Shown here: positions 35,266 through 43,935 of the stretch, in pieces
How the letters are laid out: each line of letters begins with the position of its first letter
Numbering within the stretch: the first letter of the stretch is position 1
Assembly: GCA_020248865.1 (NCBI GenBank)
Contig: JADCGS010000026.1
Location: 1-64,000 of the forward strand
Source of the DNA: Burkholderiales bacterium
GTDB taxonomy: Bacteria > Pseudomonadota > Gammaproteobacteria > Burkholderiales > Burkholderiaceae_F
Length of the DNA: 64,000 nt
Direction of reading: 5' to 3'
Program-made: the position numbers and the translations under genes
The notes under the pieces: model-generated
The model's input: the letters and a program-made list of their open reading frames with translations, nothing else
What the model was told of the DNA's origin: nothing
Databases searched by the model: none

Positions 35266-36141
35266 TCAGCGCCTCGGCAACACCACCAGCGCAATGCCGC
35301 CGAGCACCAGCGCCGCACACAGCACCAGCCGCAGGTGCAGCGGCTCGGCCAGCAGCAGCACGCCGCCGAGCGCGGTGATCACCGGCACCGCCAGTTGCAC
35401 GGTGGCCGCGTGGGTGGCGCGCAGCGCCGGCAGGGCGGCGTACCAGATCGCGTAACCCACCCCCGAGGTCAGTGCGCCGGAGGCAACGGCAAGCGCCACG
35501 CCGGGTGCGTCCAGGTGGGCCCAGGGCAGTGCCGCGAGTGCCAGCGCCAGTGCCATCGGCACGGCCCGCGCGAAGTTACCGGCGGTCACCGCGGTGGCGT
35601 TGCCCGAGCGCGCATCGGCGCTGCGGCCGCGCAGCGAGTACGCACCCCAGGCCGCACCGGCGGCCAGCATCAGCGCCGCGCCGCCGGCGGGTGGTGCGGT
35701 CAGCCCCGGCAGCAGCAGCGCCACCAGCCCGCCGAAGGCGAGCAGCGCGCCGGCGGCCTGCACCGGGCGCAGCCGCTCGCCGCGCGCCAGCGCCACGCCG
35801 ATCATCGTCGCCTGCACCGCGCCGAACAGCAGCAGTGCGCCGGTGGCCGCGCCGAGGCTCAGGTAGGCAAAGGAAAAGGCAGCGGCGTAGATGAACAGCG
35901 CGGCCGCCGAGCCCCAGCTACCGGGCAGCGGCGCGGCAGATTGGGGCGTAGCCGCGCGCCAGCGCAGCAGCAGCCACAGCGCGGCCGCGCCGCTGGCGAT
36001 GCGGATTGCCGTGAAGCTGGCGGCATCGATGGCGGCACCGCCGGCGTCGTCGCGCAAGGCCGCGCGGCACAGCAGCGAGTTGCCGGCAAAGGCCAGCAGC
36101 GCGAGCGCCGTCAGCGTGGCGGTGCGCGCAGCGCCGGCCAT
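35266..36141 (-). CDS. EamA-family (DMT superfamily) transporter
   Basis: This 291-residue membrane protein has ten hydrophobic segments in two EamA halves. The first half contains [24 protein letters not shown] and the second [37 protein letters not shown], the diagnostic repeat end. Such proteins export amino acids or metabolites, mostly unassigned. The ATG at 36141 excludes an Arg-rich 28-residue extension. The downstream end converges on the CWC gene. Confidence 0.93.
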   Translation of the reverse strand: MAGAARTATLTALALLAFAGNSLLCRAALRDDAGGAAIDAASFTAIRIASGAAALWLLLRWRAATPQSAAPLPGSWGSAAALFIYAAAFSFAYLSLGAATGALLLFGAVQATMIGVALARGERLRPVQAAGALLAFGGLVALLLPGLTAPPAGGAALMLAAGAAWGAYSLRGRSADARSGNATAVTAGNFARAVPMALALALAALPWAHLDAPGVALAVASGALTSGVGYAIWYAALPALRATHAATVQLAVPVITALGGVLLLAEPLHLRLVLCAALVLGGIALVVLPRR

Positions 36142-36172
36142 GGAAAGCGGCGCCACGCGGCGCGCGCGGCGC

Positions 36173-36754
36173 TCAGCGCCCGAACGGCCGCACGCCGATG
36201 AGCGCGCCGTGCAGCCAGAAGGCAAACGCCGCCCAGGCCACCAGCCCGATCGCCACGGCGATCAGGTCGCGGCTGACCGGACCGGTGACGTAGACCGTGC
36301 CGGCCAGCCGGTCGCGCTTGCGGCTGGCGATGTACAGCAGCACCGACCAGGCCAGGAACCCGCCGAACAGCAGCACATCGTGCAGGGTTCCGTTGGAAAT
36401 CAGGTGCGCGACGGCCCAGGTCTTGACGCCGAGCACCATCGGGTGGCCGACACGCGCCTTGATGCGCGTGCCGGGCACGTAGACGGCGGCCAGCAGGATG
36501 AACGCCGGAATGGTCAGCAGCGCGGCCAGGTGGCGGGTCCACACAGGCGGCGCATACAGCGCCAGCGGCGCGCTGCGCGCCTCGGCATAGCCGTAGACGA
36601 TCAGCACCAAGCCGGCCAGCGACAGCAGCGAGTACAGGCCCTTGTAGCCGTTGGGCGAGAGCGTGCCGATCAGCGAGGTGCGCAGCGGGTCGGCCAGCAG
36701 GCGTGCCGAGTGCACGCCGAGGAACAGCACGAGTCCGAGCAGGAGCAGGGTCAT
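36173..36754 (-). CDS. NnrU-family membrane protein
   Basis: This 193-residue inner-membrane protein has about six hydrophobic segments and the NnrU features: LVLFLGVHSARLLADPLRTSLIG at the start, RIKARVGHPMVLGVKTWAVAHLISNGTLHDVLLFG in the middle. NnrU is linked to nitric-oxide-related metabolism and isoprenylcysteine-methyltransferase-like folds; function is still unclear. It lies 31 bases upstream of the EamA gene on the same strand. It is divergent from soxX; the gap of 138 bases must hold both promoters. Confidence 0.9.
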   Translation of the reverse strand: MTLLLLGLVLFLGVHSARLLADPLRTSLIGTLSPNGYKGLYSLLSLAGLVLIVYGYAEARSAPLALYAPPVWTRHLAALLTIPAFILLAAVYVPGTRIKARVGHPMVLGVKTWAVAHLISNGTLHDVLLFGGFLAWSVLLYIASRKRDRLAGTVYVTGPVSRDLIAVAIGLVAWAAFAFWLHGALIGVRPFGR

Positions 36755-36892
36755 GGGGCGGCACTCCAGGGGAGGGGGACTGGGCCGCAGTGTAGTGAGC
36801 GGACCGGCCGCCGTGCGGGCGCTTTGCGCTGGGGCACAGCGCACGGTGGGATCTGGCGCATGCTGGCGCCGAGACATTGCGGGAGAGACCCG

Positions 36893-37306
36893 ATGCGAGT
36901 TCCCATCGTGCTGATCGCCGCCGCCCTGGCGGCGGCCGCCCCCGTCGCGCGGGGCCAGGCGGTGCCCTACGAGGTGGTCAAGGACGGTATTCCCAGTCCG
37001 CTCACGGCCACCACGCCCGGCGCGGCCGCCCGCGGCAAGCTGCTGCTGCAGCAGCGCCAGCAGGCCAACTGCCTGCAGTGCCACGCCATCAAGGGGCTGA
37101 ACGGCGGCAGCAGCGCGCCGCCGCTCGACGGCATCGGTGCCAGCCTCACGGTGCCGCAACTGCGCCTGTCGGTGGTCGACTTTTCGCAGGTTGCCGCCGG
37201 CCGGGCCATGCCCAGCTTCCACAAGGCGCGCGGCGACGCGGCGCCGCGCCTGAGCGCGCAGGAAGTCGAGGACGTGGTCGCCTACCTGGCCACGCTGCGC
37301 CTGTAG
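36893..37306 (+). CDS. soxX: SoxX-like c-type cytochrome
   Basis: This 137-residue periplasmic cytochrome has a signal peptide ending APVARGQA, then VPYEVVKDGIPSPLT as in SoxX. The heme site is CLQCH (Cys60, Cys63, His64) with Met106 in RAMPSFH as likely distal ligand. The SoxX-like end LSAQEVEDVVAYLATLRL is present. In the Sox system SoxX partners SoxA to start thiosulfate oxidation. No soxA, soxYZ or soxB lies beside it, so it is an orphan here, though a thiosulfate-type transporter and a sulfurtransferase lie 8 kb upstream. A generic mono-heme cytochrome is the alternative. Confidence 0.78.
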   Translation: MRVPIVLIAAALAAAAPVARGQAVPYEVVKDGIPSPLTATTPGAAARGKLLLQQRQQANCLQCHAIKGLNGGSSAPPLDGIGASLTVPQLRLSVVDFSQVAAGRAMPSFHKARGDAAPRLSAQEVEDVVAYLATLRL

Positions 37307-37325
37307 CGGGCGGCCGGCGGCCCGC
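37306..37325. terminator. Hairpin between convergent genes
   Basis: GCGGGC and GCCCGC with an 8-base loop fill the 21-base gap between the soxX-like gene and the convergent sulfatase gene. There is no U-tract; weak. Confidence 0.35.
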
Positions 37326-37327
37326 AG

Positions 37328-39016
37328 TCAGCGCGCCAGCGGCGTGCCGGCGGCTGCCGCTGCCGTCGCGGTCGTCGCCGCGGTGGCCGGCGCGCCCAGG
37401 CCGTGCAGCAGCACCGCGGTCAGGTCGTGCATGCCGCCCAGCTCGGGCCCGCGCGGCGTCAGTCCCGGCGTGAAGCCGAGCGCCACAAAACGTTCGAGCA
37501 GCGCGGGGTCGCGCGTGACGAGGTGTACCGGCACGGTCCAGGACGCGCCGGCGCCGCTGACGCTGGCCGCCGGCTGGTGATCGCCGACCCACAGCATCAC
37601 CGACTCGCGCGGCTCGCCGCGCGCCAGCCAGCCGCCCAGCCACTGGTAAGTCCACTCGAACATCGCCACGTAGTTGGGCAGCATGTCGATCCAGTCGACG
37701 AAGCTCGCCAGCAGCCGCTGCGACTCCTCCTGGCCGTACGGATCGGCGCCGAGCAGCCGCGCCCAGTCGGGCTGGTACGGCGGCACCGGGCCAAAGGGCA
37801 GGTGCGTGGTGATGGTCGGAAAGAACAGGAAGCGCGGCGGCGCGTCGCCGGCGCGCGGGTGCAGCGCCTCGAACTTGGCGAGCGCGTACTGGTCCGGAAT
37901 CTTCCAGTAGCCCAGCGGCGGGCCGCGCCAGTCCAGATCGCGGCCGTCGAGAAAGCGGTCGAAACCGTAGACGCGCCGCTCCGGCCAGTCCCAGCTCAGG
38001 GCCGGATACAGGCCGAAGCTCTCGTAGCCTTCGCGCCGGAACAGCGCGGTCAGCGTCGGCCGCTCGGTGGTCAGCAGCAGGTCGTGGCGCAGCGGGTCCG
38101 ACAGGTCCATGCCCGACAGCAGGGACAGGTGCGACAGCTCCGAGGCGCCGGCGAAGGTGGCCGCCTTCACGTAGGCCGAGGCGACAAGGTGCCCGCTGGC
38201 CTGCAGCTGGCGAGCCAGCGCGGCCCGTGCCGCGTCCAGGCGCGGTGCGACGCGCGGATGCTCGAATGCCATCGCGCCGTAGGACTCGAGGAAGATCAGC
38301 TTGAAGTCGCGACCGCGCAGGCCCGCCAGTGCCTGCCCGGGCGGCTGCTGCAGGGCCTGGTCGACGACCGTGGCCGCCGGCAGCACGCGCTCCACCCGGC
38401 CGGGCAGGAAGGCGTTGGCCAGCAGCACCGACTGGCGCGCGTAGGTGGGCGTGATCGGGTCGGCGACCCAGTGCCAGGTCACCTGCGGCACCGCCTTGAA
38501 CAGATGCGCGCACACCGCCAGCACCGCCAGCGCGGTGAGCGCCAAGGCCCAGCGCCGCTGCGGCAGCGCGGGGGCCGCCTCATGCGCCGCGACGCCTACG
38601 GCCCAGCGCGCGCCGGCCACCAGCAGCGCCAGCACGGCGGCCAGCGCGCCGGCCAACGCCGCGCTCACCCACCACGGGTACTCGCGCGCCGACACCCACA
38701 GGAAGGTCGGGATCTGCTGGCCGTCCCAATACAGGTTGACCGGGCGGCCGAACAGCGCCGGCACGGTGACATCGAAGTAGCGGCCGAGCGCCAGCAGCAC
38801 CACCGCGCCGCTGATCAGCCACAGGCCGCGCCGGCCCGGCACGCCACGCCAGGCGACCCAGGCGGCCAGCAGGGCAAAGCCCAGCACCGCCTCCGGCGCC
38901 AGCCGCGCATCGGGCAGCACGCCGGGCGTGGGCCACCAGTTGCGCAAGGACAGCAGGGTGTTGATCAGGGCGAGCGCGGCAAAGACGCGCAGCGCGCTGG
39001 GCAGGCGCGGGTTCAT
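37328..39016 (-). CDS. Membrane-bound sulfatase / LTA-synthase-like alkaline-phosphatase superfamily protein
   Basis: This 562-residue protein has about four N-terminal membrane segments (residues 1-190), then a periplasmic alkaline-phosphatase-type catalytic domain. LIFLESYGAMAF, a SGMDLS stretch near the nucleophile and WVGDHQP (metal-binding Asp-His) mark the LtaS/sulfatase fold. Gram-negative relatives transfer phosphoglycerol or phosphoethanolamine to glycans or lipid A. The expected nucleophile Thr/Ser falls in KAATFAGASELSHLS. ATG 39016 lies right next to the 60-bp repeat array. It is a plausible envelope-modifying enzyme. Confidence 0.85.
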   Translation of the reverse strand: MNPRLPSALRVFAALALINTLLSLRNWWPTPGVLPDARLAPEAVLGFALLAAWVAWRGVPGRRGLWLISGAVVLLALGRYFDVTVPALFGRPVNLYWDGQQIPTFLWVSAREYPWWVSAALAGALAAVLALLVAGARWAVGVAAHEAAPALPQRRWALALTALAVLAVCAHLFKAVPQVTWHWVADPITPTYARQSVLLANAFLPGRVERVLPAATVVDQALQQPPGQALAGLRGRDFKLIFLESYGAMAFEHPRVAPRLDAARAALARQLQASGHLVASAYVKAATFAGASELSHLSLLSGMDLSDPLRHDLLLTTERPTLTALFRREGYESFGLYPALSWDWPERRVYGFDRFLDGRDLDWRGPPLGYWKIPDQYALAKFEALHPRAGDAPPRFLFFPTITTHLPFGPVPPYQPDWARLLGADPYGQEESQRLLASFVDWIDMLPNYVAMFEWTYQWLGGWLARGEPRESVMLWVGDHQPAASVSGAGASWTVPVHLVTRDPALLERFVALGFTPGLTPRGPELGGMHDLTAVLLHGLGAPATAATTATAAAAAGTPLAR

Positions 39017-39030
39017 GAGAGCCGACCTTT

Positions 39031-39257
39031 GCGCGGGGTGCTCGGGATTTCGCCCTTGGGGCGGCCCGGCGGGAACATGGGGCAACCCTCGCGCGGCGCG
39101 CTCGGGACTTCGCCCTTGGGGCGGCCCGGCGGGAACATGGGGCTACCCTCGCGCGGCGCGCTCGGGATTTCGCCCTTGGGGCGGCCCGGCGGGAACATGG
39201 GGCTACCCTCGCGCGGCGCGCTCGGGATTTCGCCCTTGGGGCGGCCCGGCGGGCTCA
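39031..39257 (-). repeat. 60-bp tandem repeat array (about 3.8 units)
   Basis: Units repeat at exactly 60 bases (39061, 39121, 39181), with a half unit before and a short end unit up to 39257. Variation is one or two bases per unit. On the minus strand the unit begins with TGAGCCCGCCGGGCCGCCCC; in the outermost unit this TGA is the stop codon of the methyltransferase gene. The array fills the whole gap to the sulfatase start. No spacers. Confidence 0.95.
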
Positions 39258-39977
39258 ACGCACCGCCTCCGCAGGTGCGCCCGCCTCGGCGCGCAGCAGG
39301 CCGCAGGCCAGGTAGCCCATGCCCCACTGGGTCGGCTCGAAGTGCCAGTCGTGCAGCCGCGGCGCCAGGCGGTCCCAGGGCGAGCGCAGCTCGCCCGGCG
39401 CGCCGTTGTAGCCGAGGTTCTTCAGGTACACCCAGAAATTCAGCGGCGCGAGCCAGCCGCTGAAGTACTTGATGCCAGCCACCGCCACCCGCGCGCCGGG
39501 GCGTGCGCAGGCCAGCACGGCAGCCAGCGCGCGAGGCGAGCGCAGGATGTCGTGCGTGTAGTGAAACAGCAGCGCGTCGACGCGCACCGCCAGCGCGGGC
39601 TGCGCGGCCAGTTCCTGGGCGGCGCAGCCCACCAGCGTCACGTCGCGCCAGCCGGCCTGCGCCACCCGGGCACGCGCCTGCGCCAGCATGGCCTCGCTGT
39701 GGTCGAAGCCGATCACCGCGCCGGTGGCGCCCACCGCGGCGCGCAGCAGCGGCAGCGACAGCCCGGTGCCGCAGCCCACGTCGAGCACGCGCTCGCCGGG
39801 CGCCAGCCGCAGCAGCGCCACGGCGCGTGCGCGGATCGGCATCGTCGGGCCGCAGCTCGCGTCGTAGGCGGCGGCGCGGCGCGCGTACTTGGCCACCGAG
39901 CGCTGGCGCACCAGCGCGTCACGGTCTGGTGGCTGGGGCGCGTCGTGGTGCGCGGTGTTGGCGGGCGGGAGGCTCAT
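39255..39977 (-). CDS. Class I SAM-dependent methyltransferase
   Basis: This 240-residue methyltransferase has the SAM-binding motif VLDVGCGTGLSLPLL, followed by VIGFDHSEAML (motif II acid) and DALLFHYTHDILRSP (motif IV region). It resembles UbiE/COQ5-type small-molecule methyltransferases in layout; the substrate is unknown. It is enclosed on both sides by arrays of the same 60-bp repeat, and its TGA stop is part of the downstream array. The ATG at 39977 starts just before the upstream array. It stands between an ATP-grasp gene and a sulfatase gene on the same strand. Confidence 0.9.
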   Translation of the reverse strand: MSLPPANTAHHDAPQPPDRDALVRQRSVAKYARRAAAYDASCGPTMPIRARAVALLRLAPGERVLDVGCGTGLSLPLLRAAVGATGAVIGFDHSEAMLAQARARVAQAGWRDVTLVGCAAQELAAQPALAVRVDALLFHYTHDILRSPRALAAVLACARPGARVAVAGIKYFSGWLAPLNFWVYLKNLGYNGAPGELRSPWDRLAPRLHDWHFEPTQWGMGYLACGLLRAEAGAPAEAVR

Positions 39978-39979
39978 CA

Positions 39980-40215
39980 GGCAACCTACGCGCTGCGCGC
40001 TCAGGAATTCGCTCTTGGGGGGCCCGGCGGGAACATCGGGTGACCCTCGCGCTGCGCGCTCAAGGATTCGCCCTTGGGGCGGCCCGGCGGGAACATCGGA
40101 CGACCCTCACGCTGCGCGCTCGGGGATTCGCCCTTGGGGCGGCCCGGCGGGAGCATCGGACGACCCTCACGCTGCGCGCTCGGGGATTCGCCCTTGGGGC
40201 GGCCCGGCGGGCTCA
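39980..40215 (-). repeat. 60-bp tandem repeat array (about 4 units), second array
   Basis: It has the same 60-base period and consensus as 39031-39257, but units have a CGCTGCGCGCT rather than CGCGGCGCGCT core. The unit nearest 39980 is the most degraded. The outermost TGAGCCCGCC supplies the stop of the ATP-grasp gene (40213-40215). The two arrays differ consistently, so each was amplified in place. Confidence 0.95.
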
Positions 40216-41565
40216 TGTCGTCGCGGCCACTGCGGCCGGCCAGCCGCACGGCGCGGTCGCGGGGGCGGCGTCGGCGTAGGGTGCGGGCCAGCCGAGCAGG
40301 GCGCTGGCGCGCTCGGCGCGCTGGCGCAGCTCGCCCCAGTCGCGCGCGCCCAGGTGCAGCACGCCGTAGCGGTGGCTGCCGGTCCAGCGCAGGTCGCGCG
40401 CCAGCGCGCGACCCTGCCGCGTGAAGCAGTGCAATTCGGCGTCGGCAAACGCCGCATGCAGGGCGGCGCGGCGGCGCCGGTCGGGGGCGCGCGGTACCGC
40501 GGCGGGTGTGAACGCGCGGTACACCAGGCTGGCGGCCACCTGCGCCGTCGGCTCGGCCGGCGGCAGTTGCAGCGGGTCCTCGCCCAGCGCCAGCGCCAGC
40601 GCGATCGCATGCGGGTCGACGCCGCGCACGCGCCGGTACAGGTCGCCGAACTGCGAGGCGAGCCGCGGATTCAGCTCGATCGCCGTCAGCCGGTCGGCTG
40701 CGGCGTCGTAGAAGAACTCGAGGTTGAAGCAGCCGTGGCGGTAGTCGAGCGCTGCCAGCAGCCGCTGCGCCAGCGCCAGCGCCCGCGCCTGCACCGCCGG
40801 CGGCAGCCGGCTCGGCACCTCCCAGCGCAGGAAGGCCTGCGTGCCGGGCACCGTGACCGCATCGACCACGCCAACCGCGTGCACGCGGCCATCCTGCACC
40901 CAGCCGTCGAGGTTGAACTGCGGGACGGTGAGCGGGACCGGCTGCTCCAGCAGCATCCGGTGCGCGCTGCCGGCCGCGGGCAGCCGGGCGCGCCGCACCC
41001 GCTCGAAGGGCTCCAGCAGCCGGTGCGCCAGCCAGCGTTCGGCACGCGACAGCGCCAGGTGCCGCTGCAGCTCGGCTGCGTTGTCCACGCGCCGCGCCAG
41101 CACGGAGAAGACGCCCTTGACCGGCTTGGCAAAGGCCGGGAAGCGCAGGTCCGGTGGCAGCGCCTCGGTCGGGCTCATCGCCACGTCCTGAAACGGCAGG
41201 CTGGCCGCCGGCGCGATCTGCTGCAGCACGCGCCGCGTGTGCAGCTTGTGCTGCGCGGCCACGATGCTCTCCGGGCGGGCCCCCGGCAGGCCGAGCCGCT
41301 CGGCCACCATGGCCGCCGCGAGCGCGCCGAAGTGCTCGTGGTGCGACAGCACCGCGCGCCAGCCGGCGCGCCGGCCGCGGGCGGCCAGCCGGTCGGCAAA
41401 GGCCTCCAGGTCGAAGCGCGCCAGCGCCAGATTGCCGGGGAAGGAGAACAGGTCGAAGCCGGCACGCACGAAGCGCACGGGACGGGCGGCACCCAGGCGT
41501 GTGAGCGCGCGCAGGTCCCAGTCGTGGGCAAACAGCCAGGCGGCGGTGGGAACGGTGGAGTGCAA
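40213..41565 (-). CDS. ATP-grasp domain protein
   Basis: This protein of about 450 residues is an ATP-grasp ligase: FPAFAKPVKGVFSVL holds the nucleotide-binding lysine, LEQPVPLTVPQFNLDGWVQDG is mid-domain, and HGCFNLEFFYDAAADRLTAIELNPRLASQFGDLY carries the Mg-binding Glu/Asn. The fold joins a carboxylate and an amine or thiol with ATP. The start is uncertain: TTG 41565 (LHSTVPTAAWLF) begins the conserved part and has no clear ribosome-binding site. The stop TGA belongs to the 60-bp repeat array. No substrate can be inferred; a role with the adjacent methyltransferase is possible. Confidence 0.85.
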   Translation of the reverse strand: MHSTVPTAAWLFAHDWDLRALTRLGAARPVRFVRAGFDLFSFPGNLALARFDLEAFADRLAARGRRAGWRAVLSHHEHFGALAAAMVAERLGLPGARPESIVAAQHKLHTRRVLQQIAPAASLPFQDVAMSPTEALPPDLRFPAFAKPVKGVFSVLARRVDNAAELQRHLALSRAERWLAHRLLEPFERVRRARLPAAGSAHRMLLEQPVPLTVPQFNLDGWVQDGRVHAVGVVDAVTVPGTQAFLRWEVPSRLPPAVQARALALAQRLLAALDYRHGCFNLEFFYDAAADRLTAIELNPRLASQFGDLYRRVRGVDPHAIALALALGEDPLQLPPAEPTAQVAASLVYRAFTPAAVPRAPDRRRRAALHAAFADAELHCFTRQGRALARDLRWTGSHRYGVLHLGARDWGELRQRAERASALLGWPAPYADAAPATAPCGWPAAVAATT

Positions 41566-41763
41566 GGCAACTGGCGCGGCGGATGACGACGACGGCGCAG
41601 CGGCCGTGCAGTCCGTTCGTGAGCGTAGCCGAGCGCCGCGGGCGCGCAAAACCGGCGGGCGCCCCTTGCCGGCCCGCCGGGCTGGCCATGCATCGGTCTG
41701 GCCCGCCGGGGCGGCCGGTGCAGCTACGCTATCGGTCCTTTGTGCCCGCCGCCGGTGGCTGCC

Positions 41764-43353
41764 ATGTTCGATCGCCTCGCTGCCATTTTCTGCCGGCCGA
41801 CCGTGCGCCGCGTGCTGGCCGTTGCCGCGCTGGCCGGCGGCGGTCTGCTGCCCGGCCCCGCGCCGGCCGCCGACATGCCCCCGGGCATCGCGTGGGTCGA
41901 CGTCAAGGCCGGCGGCAGCGTCGATGCGGCGTTTGCCCGGGCCAGGCAGGAGAACCGGCCGCTGTTCCTCTACTGGGGCGCGGTGTGGTGCCCGCCGTGC
42001 AACCAGGTCAAGGCCACGGTCTTCAGCCGCCAGGACTTCATCGAGCGGGCGCGCAGCTTCATCCCCGTGTACATCGACGGCGACGCGCCGGCGGCGCAGC
42101 AACTGGGCGCGCGCTTCAAGGTGAGCGGCTACCCGACGACCATCCTGTTCCGGCCCGACGGCACCGAGGTGATGCGCCTGCCGGCCGAGGTGGACGGCGA
42201 GCGCTACATGCAGGCGCTGGCGCAGGGCATGAGCGGCAGGCCGGTCCGGGCGCTGCTGGCGCAGGCACGCGCGCCGGGCGGCAAGCCGCTGACGCAAGAC
42301 GAGTGGCGCCAGCTCGCTTTTCACGCGTGGTCGGTGGACGAGGACACGGTGCTGCCGCGCGCCGAGCGCGCCGGCACGCTGTGGGCGCTGTCGCAGCAGT
42401 CCAACGCCGCCGCACCGGAGGCCTCGGCCCGGCTGGCGCTGCAGGCGATCCGCATGGCTGGCAGCGACCGCAATGCCGGCCCGACGATCGACAAGGCGGC
42501 GGCGCTGCAGCGGGTGCGGGCGGTGCTCGCCTCGCCGCCGATTGCCCGCGCCAACCTCACCGAGCTGGCCTACGGCGCCCAGCGCGTGCCGGGCTTTATC
42601 ACCGAGGCCGGCACGCCGCAGCGCGCGCAGCTCCTGCGCGAGTGGGACCGCGCGCTGGTGCGCACGATCGGCGACGGCCAGTTGTCGCGGCTGGACCGCG
42701 TGATGGCGGTCAATGCGCGCATCGATCTGGCCCGCGTCGACGCGCCCAAGGACCCGCTGCCGACGGCGCTGCAGACCGAGATCCGCGGCACCGTGCTCAG
42801 CGCGCTGCGCGAAGTGCGCGACCCGTTCGAGCGCGAGGCGCTGTCGGTGGCCGCCGCGAGCGCGCTGGGCGACGCCGGCCTGTGGAGCGAGGCCGAGAAC
42901 GTCGCCAAGACCCAGATGGAGCGCTCGTCCACGCCCTACTACCACATGCGGGTGCTGGCGGCGCTGGCGCGCGAGCGCGGCGACTTTGCGGCGGCGATCG
43001 GCTGGTCGGAGAAGGCCTACGCCAGCGCCAAGGGACCGGCCACGCGGCTGGAGTGGGGCGCGGGCTACCTGCGCAACCTCATCAACCATGCGCCGGCCGA
43101 AGCCGGGCGCATCGAGCGCACCGCCGCCAGTGTCATCGGCGAGCTGGAGCCCAGGCCCGAGACCTTCCACGGCCGCAACCGCGGCATCCTCGAGCGCATG
43201 GGCCGGCAGCTCATCGAGTGGAACAAGGACGGCCGGCACGACGCGCTGCTGGCGCGGCTGCGCGCCCAGCTCAACGGCCTGTGCACGCAGTTGCCGGCGC
43301 AGGCGCCCGAGCGCGCGACCTGCGGCGCGCTGCTGGCGGCGCGGGCGGCCTGA
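41764..43353 (+). CDS. Secreted thioredoxin-fold protein with long helical C-terminal region
   Basis: This 529-residue protein has a signal peptide (residues 1-37, LAVAALAGGGLLPGPAPAADM). A thioredoxin-like domain follows, with active site WCPPC (Cys76, Cys79), FLYWGAVWCPPCNQVK and the cis-Pro in KVSGYPTTILF. About 350 residues of helical, TPR-like sequence (such as YYHMRVLAALARERGDFAAAIGWSEKAYAS) complete it. It should reduce or shuffle disulfides in the periplasm, with the helical part binding partners. It has no close operon mates; it is divergent from the ATP-grasp gene. Confidence 0.85.
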   Translation: MFDRLAAIFCRPTVRRVLAVAALAGGGLLPGPAPAADMPPGIAWVDVKAGGSVDAAFARARQENRPLFLYWGAVWCPPCNQVKATVFSRQDFIERARSFIPVYIDGDAPAAQQLGARFKVSGYPTTILFRPDGTEVMRLPAEVDGERYMQALAQGMSGRPVRALLAQARAPGGKPLTQDEWRQLAFHAWSVDEDTVLPRAERAGTLWALSQQSNAAAPEASARLALQAIRMAGSDRNAGPTIDKAAALQRVRAVLASPPIARANLTELAYGAQRVPGFITEAGTPQRAQLLREWDRALVRTIGDGQLSRLDRVMAVNARIDLARVDAPKDPLPTALQTEIRGTVLSALREVRDPFEREALSVAAASALGDAGLWSEAENVAKTQMERSSTPYYHMRVLAALARERGDFAAAIGWSEKAYASAKGPATRLEWGAGYLRNLINHAPAEAGRIERTAASVIGELEPRPETFHGRNRGILERMGRQLIEWNKDGRHDALLARLRAQLNGLCTQLPAQAPERATCGALLAARAA

Positions 43354-43390
43354 CCGCCGCGGGCTGGCAGCGGGCGGCGGTCGGCGGGTA

Positions 43391-43423
43391 CAGGCGGCCG
43401 GTTCAGGCGGCCGGTTCAGGTGG
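43391..43423. repeat. Short tandem repeat, 13-bp unit CAGGCGGCCGGTT
   Basis: Two perfect copies and a partial third lie between the convergent thioredoxin-like and GNAT genes. The last copy runs into the GNAT stop codon at 43416. Confidence 0.6.
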
Positions 43424-43874
43424 CCACGACGGTCGGCGTCAGCCGCTTCTTCAGGAAGAGCTTGCGGAGGCCGTGCGGATACGCGGTCCGCTCGAACTCG
43501 ACGACGTAGCCGAGCCTGGCGTAGAAGGCCGGCGCCTGGAAGCTGAAGGTTTCGAGGATCACCACCTGGCAGCCGAGGTCGGCGGCGCGTGCCTCGAAGG
43601 CGCCGACGATGCGGCGCCCCAGGCCCGTGCCGCGCTGGTCGTCGCGCAGCCACAGTTGCTGCAGCTCGCAGCACATGCCCCAGCGGCGGCCGATGGCGCC
43701 GCCCAGTACCGAGCCATCGGCCGCCCGAGCCACGCTCGAGACGGGGCGCACTTCGTGCAGCGGCGCGGCGCCGTCGTTGTAGGCGTCGAGGCCGGCGTCG
43801 ATGACCGCCGCCGCATCGGCCGGGCACTCGTCGTGGCGGGTGACAAGTGGATCGGGATCGGGGCACGGGGACAT
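43416..43874 (-). CDS. GNAT-family N-acetyltransferase
   Basis: This 152-residue acyltransferase has the acetyl-CoA pyrophosphate loop in LWLRDDQRGTGLGRRIVGAFE (Q/R-x-x-G-x-G/A), followed by VVILETFSFQAPAFYARLGYVVEFERTAY, the standard motif B. It transfers acetyl from acetyl-CoA to an amine; substrate unknown. The start MSPCPDPDPLVTRHDE is reasonable. It lies 61 bases upstream of the minus-strand O-methyltransferase stop. Confidence 0.88.
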   Translation of the reverse strand: MSPCPDPDPLVTRHDECPADAAAVIDAGLDAYNDGAAPLHEVRPVSSVARAADGSVLGGAIGRRWGMCCELQQLWLRDDQRGTGLGRRIVGAFEARAADLGCQVVILETFSFQAPAFYARLGYVVEFERTAYPHGLRKLFLKKRLTPTVVAT

Positions 43875-43935
43875 GTGGGCGGAACCGGGCGGGCGGAGCC
43901 GGGGTTGGCGGGCAGGATGGCAACCGGGCTTGGCT

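Noticed and set aside
39031..40215. CRISPR array
   Set aside because: The 60-bp units are contiguous with no unique spacers, and no cas genes are present.
41566..43923. Upstream extension of the ATP-grasp frame through the thioredoxin-like gene region
   Set aside because: The extension is low-complexity and antisense to a supported gene; the domain starts near 41565.
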